Below are positions 54,517-62,954 of a DNA stretch of 64,000 nucleotides, piece after piece. Position 1 is the stretch's first letter, and every line of letters begins with the position of its first letter. The notes beneath the pieces were generated by a model. That model saw only the letters and a program-made list of their open reading frames with translations. It searched no databases and was not told the origin of the DNA. The position numbers and the translations under genes are program-made. Location of the stretch: assembly GCF_014646155.1 (NCBI RefSeq), contig NZ_BMMX01000002.1:332322-396321 (forward strand). The letters run 5' to 3'. Origin of the DNA: Mangrovihabitans endophyticus. Its GTDB lineage: Bacteria; Actinomycetota; Actinomycetes; Mycobacteriales; Micromonosporaceae.

Positions 54517-55516
54517 GATCGCAGCGCCCCATGCTGGCGGCGGCTCTCGGGTTGGGATGTGGTGCTGGGGCCGCCGGGTACGGCGGTCTCGGCCAGAATG
54601 TCGGTGACTAGCTGAGCGGCGCTGATGTCGCGGACCCACGTCTCCGGGGTCAGGGTGAGCCGGTGGGCCAGCACGCTGACGGCGTGGGTTTTGACGTCGT
54701 CGGGTAGCACGTAGTCGCGTCCTTCGAGCAGCGCGTGGGCTTTGGCGACTGCGAGCAGGTCGAGTCCGGCCCGCGGGGAGGCTCCGACGGTGATGCGGGG
54801 GTGCTGGCGGGTAGCGGTGAGCAGGTCGACGATGTAAGTCAATATGCGGCGGTCGGCCTCGACCGCGGCCGCGGCGGTTTGGAGTTCCGCCACGCTGTTG
54901 GCGTCTGCCACCGCGGTGAGCGCGTCGGGTGCGGGCCGGCCGGGGCTGCGGTGCCGGTGCAGCAAGGTGACCTCGTCGTCGGCGGGGAGGTAGCCGATCG
55001 TTCTCCGAAGCGTGAACCGGTCGAGTTGCGCTTCGGGTAGCGGGTAGGTGCCGTCAAATCGATCGGGTTGTCGGTGGCCAGCACGATGAACGGTTGCGGC
55101 AGTCGGTGGGTGTGCCCGTCGGCGGTGACGTGGTGTTCGGCCATGGCTTCCAGCAGCGCCGACTGGGTTTTCGGGGTGGCCCGGTTGATTTCGTCGGCCA
55201 GCAGCATCTGGGTGAACACCGGGCCGGCCCGAAACCGCAGGTCGCTGCTGGCGGGGTCGAGGTAGACGGCACCGGTGATGTCGGCGGGCATCAGGTCCGG
55301 GGTGAACTGGATCCGGGTGAACGACAGGCCGAGGACGGCGGCCAACGATTTCGCGATCAGCGTCTTGCCGAGGCCGGGGTGGTCCTCGATGAGGATGTGC
55401 CCGCCGGCGAGCACACCGAGCAGCATGGTTCGCACGGCGTCGCGTTTAGCGACCACGACCCGGTCGGTCTCGTCGAGGATGGCCGTGGCCAGGGCGGCTG
55501 CGGTGGCAGGGGTCAT
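54513..55516 (-). pseudogene. MoxR AAA+ ATPase with a one-base frameshift
   Basis: Start MTPATAAALATAILDETDRV at 55516. Walker A EDHPGLGKTLIAKSLA, Walker B MLLADEINRATPKTQSALLE, sensor-1 IVLATDNPID. After this, one base is missing near 55037-55041: the correct continuation, DGTYPLPEAQLDRFTLRRTI then GYLPADDEVTLLHRH, is in the next frame and runs on to the end of the gene. MoxR chaperones act on VWA-type partners such as the adjacent DUF58. The stop overlaps the DUF58 start. Inactivated, or an assembly error. Confidence 0.75.
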
Positions 55517-55640
55517 CGATTGAGCTCCTCGATCGCGGTGATCAGCGCGGCCAACGTGGCGCGGTCGACTCCGGGCCCGTCGTCGTCGCGGGGCGCCCGG
55601 GCGGGGTCGAGCAGAACCACCCGGGGCGCAACACAGGTCG
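55514..55640 (-). pseudogene. DUF4350 C-terminal remnant
   Basis: The minus frame ending at the MoxR start reads RVVLLDPARAPRDDDGPGVD then RATLAALITAIEELNR and a TGA overlapping the MoxR ATG (ATGA). DUF4350 genes normally sit directly in front of MoxR in actinobacteria and end like this. Only about 40 residues remain; beyond 55640 unrelated sequence begins. Confidence 0.5.
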
Positions 55641-55936
55641 CTGAGAACAGGTGCGTGGTGGCGGTGCCGCAACTGTGTCTGGCCGCCGCGTACAGCGAAG
55701 CCCCCGACCCGGACCGGGTTGATGTTTTGGCCGCTCACGAGCAGGTGTGGATTGTGCCTGCGCCGTCGTGGCGGGAGTTGGGGACGGCGCAGGCGTTGTT
55801 CGGGTCGGCGGATGTGGCTTCGGCGGCGAGGGCGGCGACGGCGTTTCAAGTGTTGCTGCTGACGAGGGAACCGGCCTGGTATGCGGCGTTGGCGAATCCG
55901 GGCCTGGTGGTGCGGATTTTGGGCTTGGACGAGTGA
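55620..55936 (+). pseudogene. 5'-truncated hypothetical gene
   Basis: On the plus strand VVAVPQLCLAAAYSEAPDPD, then HEQVWIVPAPSWRELGTAQA and AATAFQVLLLTREPAWYAAL runs to LGLDE and a stop. Its hydrophobic/charged pattern resembles the C-terminal part of small PIN-like proteins, but I cannot name it. There is no start codon in the credible part; it meets the DUF4350 fragment near 55640. Confidence 0.35.
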
Positions 55937-56109
55937 TCCGCCGGGCGTAGCCGTTCGGACACTCCCGGCGACATTTGGTGCTAGTTGCGGCGTGTTCACC
56001 CCGTTTAGTGGCGGTTTGGTCGGTGAGAATGTCAGCCGCGGCCAGGGGAGGAACGGACTGGGCCCTGTCCGCGTTCCCAGTCCACACCCGGTCCGCTGGA
56101 GAACATTCC

Positions 56110-56707
56110 AATTCTCCCGAGTGCCCCGCCCGGCACCTACCCGCCCCCGCCGCAGGCTCGGAAGAAGAAGTGGCCGTGGATCGTCGGCGGCATCTTCCTT
56201 GCGTTCCTGCTGCTGTGCGGTGGCATCGCCGCGGTCGTGGGGATCGGCAGCAAGGCCGCCGTGGACGCCATCGACGAGGCCGACGCCAACAACTCCGGGA
56301 AGAACGCCGTCGCCGGGAAGCTGAACATCCCGGCCACGGACGGCAAGTTCCAGTTCACCGTCACCGGCATGGAGTGCGGCCAGAAGCAGGTGGGTGGCGA
56401 GTTCGGGCAGAAGGCCCAGGGCGAGTTCTGCATGGTGCACGTGCAGGTCAAGAACGTGGGCAAGTCGGCGGAGCTGTTCAACGACTCGTCGCAGAAGGCG
56501 TACGACGCGGACGGCACCGAGTTCTCGGTGGACTCCGGGGCGGCAATCTACGCCAACGGTGACTCGTCCACGTTCCTTGAGGACATCAACCCCGGTAACA
56601 CGGTGAAGGGCGAGTTGGTGTTCGACGTGCCGGCCGGGACGGAGCTGGTGTCGGTGGTGTTGCACGAGAGCATGTTCACGGCGGGTGTGAAGGTCCCCCT
56701 GGCGTGA
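56110..56707 (+). CDS. DUF4352 protein with N-terminal membrane helix; start unresolved
   Basis: The frame reads PPGTYPPPPQARKKKWPWIV, a transmembrane helix (GGIFLAFLLLCGGIAAVVGI), a linker, and then the DUF4352 beta-sandwich (FQFTVTGMECGQKQVGGEFG, MVHVQVKNVGKSAELFNDSS, VKGELVFDVPAGTELVSVVL). The first usable start in frame, GTG 56237, would remove the helix, and no ATG or GTG precedes it back to the stop. The true N-terminus is therefore lost or uses a rare start. Membrane- or surface-anchored, function unknown. Stop overlaps the lipoprotein start. Confidence 0.65.
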
Positions 56708-57132
56708 GGCGGCTGCTCGCGACGGTGGTGGCGGCTGCCATCGCCCTGTCCGGGTGTTCCGGGGAGGCCGCCGCCGACCTGGACGCCCGGCCGCAGGTCA
56801 GCCCGTCGGTTGCATCGGAGGTGCCGGAGGCGGAGTGTTCGGCGGTGACCCGCGCCTACGAGTCGTGGCGATCACGGACCGTGTCGCGGACCGGTGACAG
56901 CTATGCGGGGATCGTCCGGTTCCACTTGGACGCGGTCCCGGACCAGTCGGACGCTTTCGCCGATGACGTGTCCGGGTTTCCGGATCAGGAGTCGCGGGAT
57001 TTGGCGGCGGCGGTCGCCCAGCACAATCTGGCGCTGGCGACGATCGGTGTGGATTTGGCCGTCGACGGCGCGCCGGGTGACACGTCGGTGGCCGATGCGG
57101 ACGCTGCCCGCGGCGTACACCCGGTTCCGTAA
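56704..57132 (+). CDS. Small lipoprotein, probably frameshifted at its end
   Basis: Predicted 142 aa from GTG 56704 (GTGA overlap with the previous gene). The signal peptide LLATVVAAAIALSGCSG carries a lipobox (LSGC). The body is acidic. The last residues GVHPVP look wrong, while the next frame continues YTRFRKRVCAGWTP and stops at 57162; a one-base insertion near 57112-57116 would explain it. No known family. Confidence 0.62.
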   Translation: MRRLLATVVAAAIALSGCSGEAAADLDARPQVSPSVASEVPEAECSAVTRAYESWRSRTVSRTGDSYAGIVRFHLDAVPDQSDAFADDVSGFPDQESRDLAAAVAQHNLALATIGVDLAVDGAPGDTSVADADAARGVHPVP

Positions 57133-57176
57133 GCGGGTGTGCGCAGGCTGGACGCCCTGACCGGCAGACACAGCAG

Positions 57177-57203
57177 CGCCCCCACCGAGAACGGTGGGGG
57201 GCG
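57177..57203. terminator. Hairpin terminator, possibly bidirectional
   Basis: CGCCCCCACCG, an AGAA loop (57188-57191) and CGGTGGGGGGCG form an 11-bp G+C stem with a single bulge, followed by TTTG. It sits between the plus-strand lipoprotein and the minus-strand PP2C remnant. Confidence 0.65.
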
Positions 57204-57218
57204 TTTGTGCGTCCTCGA

Positions 57219-57405
57219 TCAGTCGGCGAGGTACCCGCCGGTCGTGATCACGTCGGCGACGACCACCGTCACGTTGTCCGGGCCGCCCCGCTCGAGAGCC
57301 GCAGCCACCAGCCCTTCCGCGGCCTGCTCGAGGGCGGCACGGCCCAAACCGTCCCGGATGGCGGCCTCGGGCACATATGAACTCAGCCCATCGGTGTCAG
57401 CGCTC
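57219..57405 (-). pseudogene. PP2C-type protein phosphatase C-terminal remnant
   Basis: The minus strand encodes DGLSSYVPEAAIRDGLG, then AAEGLVAAALERGGPDNVTV and VVADVI, the last two motifs of PP2C Ser/Thr phosphatases (SDGLS and GGxDNVTVVV). The N-terminal 200 residues are absent. Confidence 0.7.
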
Positions 57406-57590
57406 ACGGAATTCGGTTCTGGCGATGATCTTGTGGTCGACTTCGTCATGCACTGAACCGAAACTGCTAGTAGTCGCTATGAGGTCGCGCCGAGACGATA
57501 CGGTCCCGGAGATCATGCGACTCCAGTGAGCCCTTTTCATCGTGACGGTGCAGGTCACGGTAGGGGCGGACCACCGGAGTCGACATAGGA

Positions 57591-58350
57591 CGAGGCTCCC
57601 GGTAAGACAGCAGTCGACCAAGATCAGATGCCCCAACCGGGAGCCTCGCTGTGCTGTCCTACCCTGCCGCGATTCCGTTGTCCACTCGCAGCCTGAACCA
57701 CCTCGCCGACCTCATCCGAGCCCACCGCAGCCGGCGCAGGTCCCGGTGGCGGCGTCTCGACCCCGGCCGGCAAGCCCTGCTCGCTCTGGCTCACCTGCGT
57801 AACGGCGACACCCTGACCCGTCTGGCCTGCAGTTTCGAGATCGGCGTGACGACCGCGTGGCGGTACGTCCGCGAGGCCATCGACCTGCTCGCCGCCACCG
57901 CTGACGACCTTGACACAGCGATGACCCGGATCCGGCTGCTCGCGTACGTGATCCTCGACGGCACCCTGATCCCGATCGACCGGGTCGCCGACCAGAAGCC
58001 CTACTACTCCGGCAAACACCGCCGCCACGGCGTGAACGTGCAGGTCATAGCTGACGCAGCGGGCCGGCTCGTCTGGGCGTCGGCCGCTCTGCCGGGTGCC
58101 GTCCATGACCTGACCGCAGCCCGCTCCCACGCCATCATCGAGGCCTTGGCCAGCGCGAAGGTGATGACGTTCGCTGACAAGGCCTACCAGGGTGCTCGCG
58201 GCAGCGTCCGGACCTCGTTCAAACGGCACCGCTACCGGCCGAAACTCTCCGCCTGGCAAAGAAGGTCAACCGGGCACACGCCCGGACCCGTGCCACCGGC
58301 GAACGCGCCAACGCCAGCCTCAAGACCTGGAGGATCCTGGCGCTCGGCCA
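57591..58350 (+). mobile_element. IS5-family (IS112-like, DDE_4) element, frameshifted
   Basis: A 13-bp inverted repeat (CGAGGCTCCCGGT at 57591 and ACCGGGAGCCTCG at 57636) precedes a GTG at 57651. The transposase reads LADLIRAHRSRRRSRWRRLD, LTRLACSFEIGVTTAWRYVR, VILDGTLIPIDRVADQKPYY, HGVNVQVIADAAGRLVWASA and FADKAYQGARG with the catalytic Asp residues. Near 58245-58255 a base shift moves to the frame reading AKKVNRAHARTRATGERANA and SLKTWRIL. It then ends abruptly. Confidence 0.8.
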
Positions 58351-58351
58351 C

Positions 58352-58598
58352 GAGGGTCGCCGCCGCTGGAACGATCCGGCCCAGGGGGTGTGGTCCCGCG
58401 CCCAGGCCCACACCCCCTGGTCGCCACCGACCTCTGGGAACGTGCCCAGCAGACGATCAGCCGCCGCGGCACCAACAGCGAGATGGACGGGCGCGACGTC
58501 GCAGCAGCCGCCCCTACCTGTTCCGGGGCCTAATCATCTGCGGCCTGTACGGGCGCACGATGGTCGGCAGCGCGAACCACGGCCGGCCTGAGCCGCGG
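58352..58598 (+). mobile_element. Serine recombinase C-terminal scrap
   Basis: In two frames the plus strand encodes RRWNDPAQGVWSRAQAHTP, LVATDLWERAQQTISRRGTN and YLFRGLIICGLYGRTMVGSA, the Recombinase domain and the start of the zinc ribbon of large serine integrases. No catalytic domain is left. Confidence 0.6.
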
Positions 58599-58962
58599 TG
58601 AGGCTGGTGATGGCGTACACGGTGACGGTGGACCAGCGTTCGGTGGCCGCGTTGTAGCGGCGGCGCCGGATCCGCAACGCCTGCACCGCGTACGGAAAGT
58701 CCAGTGTCAATGCTCCGAGGCAGGTGACGGCCTGTAACTCGCGGATGTCGTAGCGGCCGTGCCCGCGATCGCGGGTGGCATCCAAGGCTGGGGGATCTTC
58801 CCCCGGGGCAAGGCCTTGACCTGCCGATACAGTCGCGGCTGGTTGCGTTTGACGACGAACACGTAGCCGGCTTTCTTCTCCTCGACCAGCCAGCGGGCAT
58901 GCTCGCGCTGGGTATGCAACGCGTCCGCCGTGATGATCGCACCGGCCAGATCCAGGCCGTCG
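58594..58962 (-). mobile_element. ISAs1-family transposase remnant
   Basis: The minus strand reads DLAGAIITADALHTQREHAR, WLVEEKKAGYVFVVKRNQPR and LYRQVKALP, then after a shift DATRDRGHGRYDIRELQAVT and ITSLTAAQA. This is the C-terminal half of ISAs1 (H-repeat) transposases. The right end cuts into an NRPS condensation domain. Confidence 0.75.
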
Positions 58963-58966
58963 AGCG

Positions 58967-60165
58967 GTGGCCGACACGATGCGGCGGCACAAGGTCCTGC
59001 GCACGGCCATCCGCAGCGAGCGTGGCGTTCCGTACCCGTACCGCCTTCCGCTGACGGAGGACCATGGCCTGCAGGTCGTGGCCGGCGGCAGCCCGGATCC
59101 CGGGCATCGGCTGCGGGAGCTGCTGGCCCAGCCCTTCGACCTCGCCCAGGATCCCCCATTTCGGGCACACCTCGTGCCCACCGGCCCCGAGAAGCACCTG
59201 CTGGCGCTGGCGCCCACCACGGGGCGACCGACGCCATCTCCCTGAGCACCCTCCAGCGGGACCTCGGCACCGCCTATGCGGCACGGGTCCGGGGCACGGC
59301 GCCGCAGTGGGCGCCCCTTCCGCTCGACTACGGCGACTTCGCGCGGTGGCAACAGGAACAGGCCACCGGCACGGGTTCCCTGGCCGACCAACTGGCTACC
59401 TGGGTCTCGGTGCTCGCCGACGCCCCGGCGGAGTCACTGCCACCCACAGACTCTCCACGATCGGCCGGCGCCACCGCACCGGCCTGCGGGGTGGCCACGG
59501 CGGAGCCTCCGCCCGCGGCGCATCAGGGCCTGCTGGAGTTCGCCGCCCGCACCGAGATCACCCTGTTCATGGCCCTGCACCTGGGCTTGCTGCTCGCCCT
59601 TCGCGGCTCGGGCGCACCGAGCGAACTGATCATCGGCACGCCGTCGTCGGGCCGCTTCGACGAGCGGCTCGCCGATGTTGTCGGGTGCTTCCTCAACCCG
59701 TTGCCGCTGCGCGTCGACCTGGGTGGCGATCCGACGGTGGCCGGCCTCGCGGAGCGCGTGCGGGCCACCGACCTGGCGGCGTTCTCGCACCAGCACGTGC
59801 CGTTCGAGCGGATCGTGGAGGCGCTGAGGCCGGAACGCGCGCCGGGCCGCCATCCCCTGTTCCAGGTCATGTTCAGCTTCATGGACTCGCCCAGCGACGG
59901 GCTGAGCCTGGCCGGGGTCGAGGTGACGCCCGTACGGGTCGAGCCCTGGGTCGCGAAGTTCGACCTGACCCTCAAGATGCTCGAACGGCGCGGACCCGCG
60001 GGAACCGCCGAGGGCATCGAATGCCAGCTCGAATACAGCAAGGACCTGTTCGAGCCCGCGACCGTGCGTGCGCTGGTGAAGCGCCTGCAGCAGGCATCCC
60101 TCCCTGCTGTCCGGCTCGGCGCCCGACACCAGGATCGGCGAGCTGGTGGCACGCCTCGAGGGGTG
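58967..60165 (+). pseudogene. NRPS condensation-domain remnant
   Basis: The fragment starts at MRRHKVLRTAIRSERGVPYP. After a frameshift near 59215 it continues HHGATDAISLSTLQRDLGTA (a degenerate HHxxxDG), FARWQQEQA, IIGTPSSGRFDERLADVVGC, FLNPLPLRVDLGGDPTVAGL and FSHQHVPFERIVEAL. Its N-terminus is cut by ISAs1 and no A domain follows. It lies next to MbtH and MFS genes of the same lost cluster. Confidence 0.75.
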
Positions 60166-60213
60166 AGCGGGCGGCCGGGCTATGTCACCATCGGCCCCCT
60201 ACCCCGCACCGTT

Positions 60214-60432
60214 TCATCCGGCGGCCTGCTGCGCCGCGTCCCGCAGGCCGGCCGGCCGCATGTCGGTCCAGACCTCTTCGACGTACGCCAGGCACGCTGC
60301 CCGGGTGTCCACGCCGTGTACGGTCCGCCAGCCGTCGGGCACGGGGAGCCGGGCGGGCCACAGGGAGTACTGCTCCTGGCTGTTGGCCAGCACCAGGTAA
60401 TTGCCTACCTCGTCCTCGAAAGGATTCGCCAT
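60214..60432 (-). CDS. MbtH-like protein of the remnant cluster
   Basis: Predicted 72 aa from ATG 60432 (MANPFEDEVGNYLVLANSQE). NPFED, NSQEQYSLWP, PVPDGWRTV and YVEEVWTDMRP are the full MbtH signature. AAAGGTG serves as ribosome site. Intact although the NRPS beside it is decayed; it might still assist the A domains of the operon at 27-41 kb. Confidence 0.9.
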   Translation of the reverse strand: MANPFEDEVGNYLVLANSQEQYSLWPARLPVPDGWRTVHGVDTRAACLAYVEEVWTDMRPAGLRDAAQQAAG

Positions 60433-60539
60433 GATCAATCACACCTTTACGTGAGAGGCCGCCGGGCACCACGTCGTTGCGCCCCCGGCAAGGCTGCGCG
60501 CGTGCCACGCGGCCGGGCAACCGGCGGCAGGCCGTCAGG

Positions 60540-61793
60540 TCACCGACTGACCCGACGGCGCCCGGGGGGCTCAGCCGGGCGTCCCGTACCGAGCGGGCCG
60601 TCAGCGCCACGATCGCCGCGAGCAGGCAGATGCCGCCACACCCCGTGAAGAACACGGCGGCGCCCCAGAGGTCGACGGTGAAGCCGACCGCAGGAAAGAG
60701 CACAGGCGACAGTCCCAGCGTGAACAGCGTGGTCACCGAGGTCACCCGCCCCAGATAGTCGGGGTCGACCACTGTCTGGACCAGGCCGCCGGTGACCGCC
60801 ATGGTGAGCCCGCTCGCCACGCCGACCAGGCCGCTGAAGACGATCGCGGCGACCAGGGTGCCGGCGTTTCCCAGCGCGGCCGTGGCCGCCGCGGTGACGA
60901 GCAGCGACAGGCCGATGGCCTGCCCGGCGCGTGCGATGGTGGCGCGCACGGTGAGCAGCAGCGACGCTGCCGTGGCGCCGATGCTGAAGGCGCTGGCGAT
61001 CCATCCCATGCCGGAGGTGGACCACCCGCGCTCGTCGGCCAGCAGCACCAGCCCGGCCCCGACCGGGCCGCTGAAGCACATCTCGCTCAGCCCAACCACC
61101 GTTATCAGTGGCAGGAGGGCCTTGTGGTCGCGGATGTAGCGCAAGCCGTCCCGCAGCCCGTGCCTCCCGTTCGCCGCGTGCTCGGCGGAGTCCGGCCGGG
61201 CATTGACCCGTACGGCGAGGAGCAGCAGCAGTGACGCGCCGAACAGCACGCCGGAGGTCACGAACCCACCCCCCCGCGCTGAAAGCTGCCAGCACGCCCC
61301 CGGCGAGCACCGGGCCGACGGCGTTGCTGAACCGGATGGACAACAGCCGCATGCCCTGGATCCGCACCAGTTCGTCCGATGCGGCGATACGCGGGGGGAA
61401 CGCGCCGACGGCGGGCATGAACATCGCGTCCACCGTGCCGAAGACCGCCGCGACGATCGCCAACTGCCAGATGTGCAGAGGCGCGACGAGTGCGACCGCG
61501 GCCATCCCGAAGATGATCACGCACCGGGTCGCGTCGCTGACGATGGCAACCGGCCGCGGGCCGAACCGGTCGGCGACGACACCGCCGAACAGCAGGAGCA
61601 TGGCCCTGGGCAGCGCACCGGCGGCGATGACCAGGCCGGCCTGCGAAGGACCGGCCACCTGCGTCGCGGCCCAGGTGAGGCTGAGGAAGTACACCAGGTC
61701 CCCGGTCACCGAGGCGGTGTAGGCGGTCAGCCAGCTCAGGACGTTCGGGTCGCGGTAGGCGGGTCGCGCGGGCACGGCTCTCTCGACGGTCAT
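60540..61793 (-). pseudogene. MFS transporter frameshifted in a seven-base homopolymer
   Basis: The first 170 residues (MTVERAVPARPAYRDPNVLS, SLTWAATQVAGPSQAGLVI, GGVVADRFGPRPVAIVSDAT with motif A) are followed at a run of seven C (61269-61275, G on the coding strand) by a switch. The natural continuation, VTSGVLFGASLLLLLAVRVN, GLSEMCFSGPVGAGLVLLAD and further helices, is in the next frame. Six G would restore the reading. It overlaps the regulator stop by ATGA. Confidence 0.75.
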
Positions 61794-62413
61794 GAGGGGT
61801 CCTGCTCGAGGCCCACGGTGCCGGGCACCGGGAACACCTGGAACTGCACGGTCAGCGGTGCCGGCGCGGTGGTGTGGTCGGTCTCCCGGTCGCGGTAGCG
61901 CGCCACCACCGCCAGGACTTCGTCCTTAAGGCGAACGGCGTCCGCCGGCGTGAGGTGCAGCAGCACGTCGCTGAAGACGCTGGCGTTCGCCCACTGCTGC
62001 GGCAGCAGCGGCACCTCGTCGGCCGCCTGGCGGAGGAGGTCGGCCCGGGCCAGGACGACGGCTCGGGTGTAGGCCCGACTCGCCTGCTCGTCCTCCGGGG
62101 CGAACGCCGCCGGGTCGTGGATCGACTGTTGGTGCGCGGCCTGCCACCAGAGTTCGCGTCCCGTCCCCTGCCCGACCACCTCGACGATGAACCCGTGGGC
62201 CGCCAACTGTCGCAGGTGATAACTGGCGGTGCCGGGCAGGATGTCGAGTTCACGCGCAAGCCGGCTGGCAGTGGAGGGCCCCCGCTGGCGCAGCCTACTG
62301 AGGACGGTCAGACGCACTGGATGCGCGAGAGCGCGTAGCCGCGCCTGGTCGAGGTGGATGTCCTGTTGCGCAGAGCTGCGTGCAGGGCCGGAGCCTCGGG
62401 CCTTGCTGGACAT
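61790..62413 (-). CDS. ArsR/HTH_20-type regulator
   Basis: Predicted 207 aa. DQARLRALAHPVRLTVLSRL, QRGPSTASRLARELDILPGT and ASYHLRQLAAHGFIVEV is a winged helix of the ArsR/HTH_20 type. The C-terminal part is helical without obvious metal ligands. It is coupled to the MFS gene it probably regulates. Confidence 0.85.
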   Translation of the reverse strand: MSSKARGSGPARSSAQQDIHLDQARLRALAHPVRLTVLSRLRQRGPSTASRLARELDILPGTASYHLRQLAAHGFIVEVVGQGTGRELWWQAAHQQSIHDPAAFAPEDEQASRAYTRAVVLARADLLRQAADEVPLLPQQWANASVFSDVLLHLTPADAVRLKDEVLAVVARYRDRETDHTTAPAPLTVQFQVFPVPGTVGLEQDPS

Positions 62414-62950
62414 GCATACGACGCTAACGGCTCAGCGATCCAGTCACAAGAGTTCTTGTGAAGCAGACGCGACCGTTCACCCCACGCGCCTGCTCGCCGA
62501 GCCCGCGCCCCGACCGGCCGGGCCGCGGCACCCGGTGCGGCGTAACCAGATCCTGCACACCGCCAACCCATGAATGACGCTATCGCCCGGAACGCAACCA
62601 GCACTTATCCGAGGATATCCGTCCATGCCGGACCACCTCCGATAGGCCGATCAAGCATGCCGACGATCGCCCGCCGCAGTGTTCGACCGTGACACCGTCA
62701 GCCGGGAATCCTGAACACATAGGCGCTTGACAATCGCCGCGCGGCGCGCGGCTATATTGACCTTGACTGATGCAAGAACGTCACATTCGTCATCGGTAAT
62801 CAGATCATGAACTCCTGCGAACTCATCGCGTCGACGTGCACACGAGCCGCCCGAGCACCACGGGTGCAGCAGTTGTGATGACTGAGACGATTCACCGCAC
62901 TGAGCAGGGAGAACAACACCAAGACGAGCACGGGGGGTGTCCCTATAGGT
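62414..62950 (+). other. Promoter-like region with two short coupled ORFs, cut by IS110
   Basis: Over 500 bases without a long gene. TTGACA (62727-62732) and TATATT (62753-62758) are separated by 20 bases, too far for a classical promoter. A 23-codon frame (MNSCELIASTCTRAARAPRV, 62807-62878) ends in TGATG, overlapping a second start at 62878 (MTETIHRTEQGEQHQDEHGG) that is interrupted by the IS110 end near 62945. Possibly the leader and 5' end of a destroyed gene. Confidence 0.35.
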
Positions 62951-62954
62951 TCTG

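Noticed and set aside
62727..62758. Classical sigma-70 promoter TTGACA...TATATT
   Set aside because: Spacing is 20 bases; kept only as part of a regulatory region of uncertain nature.
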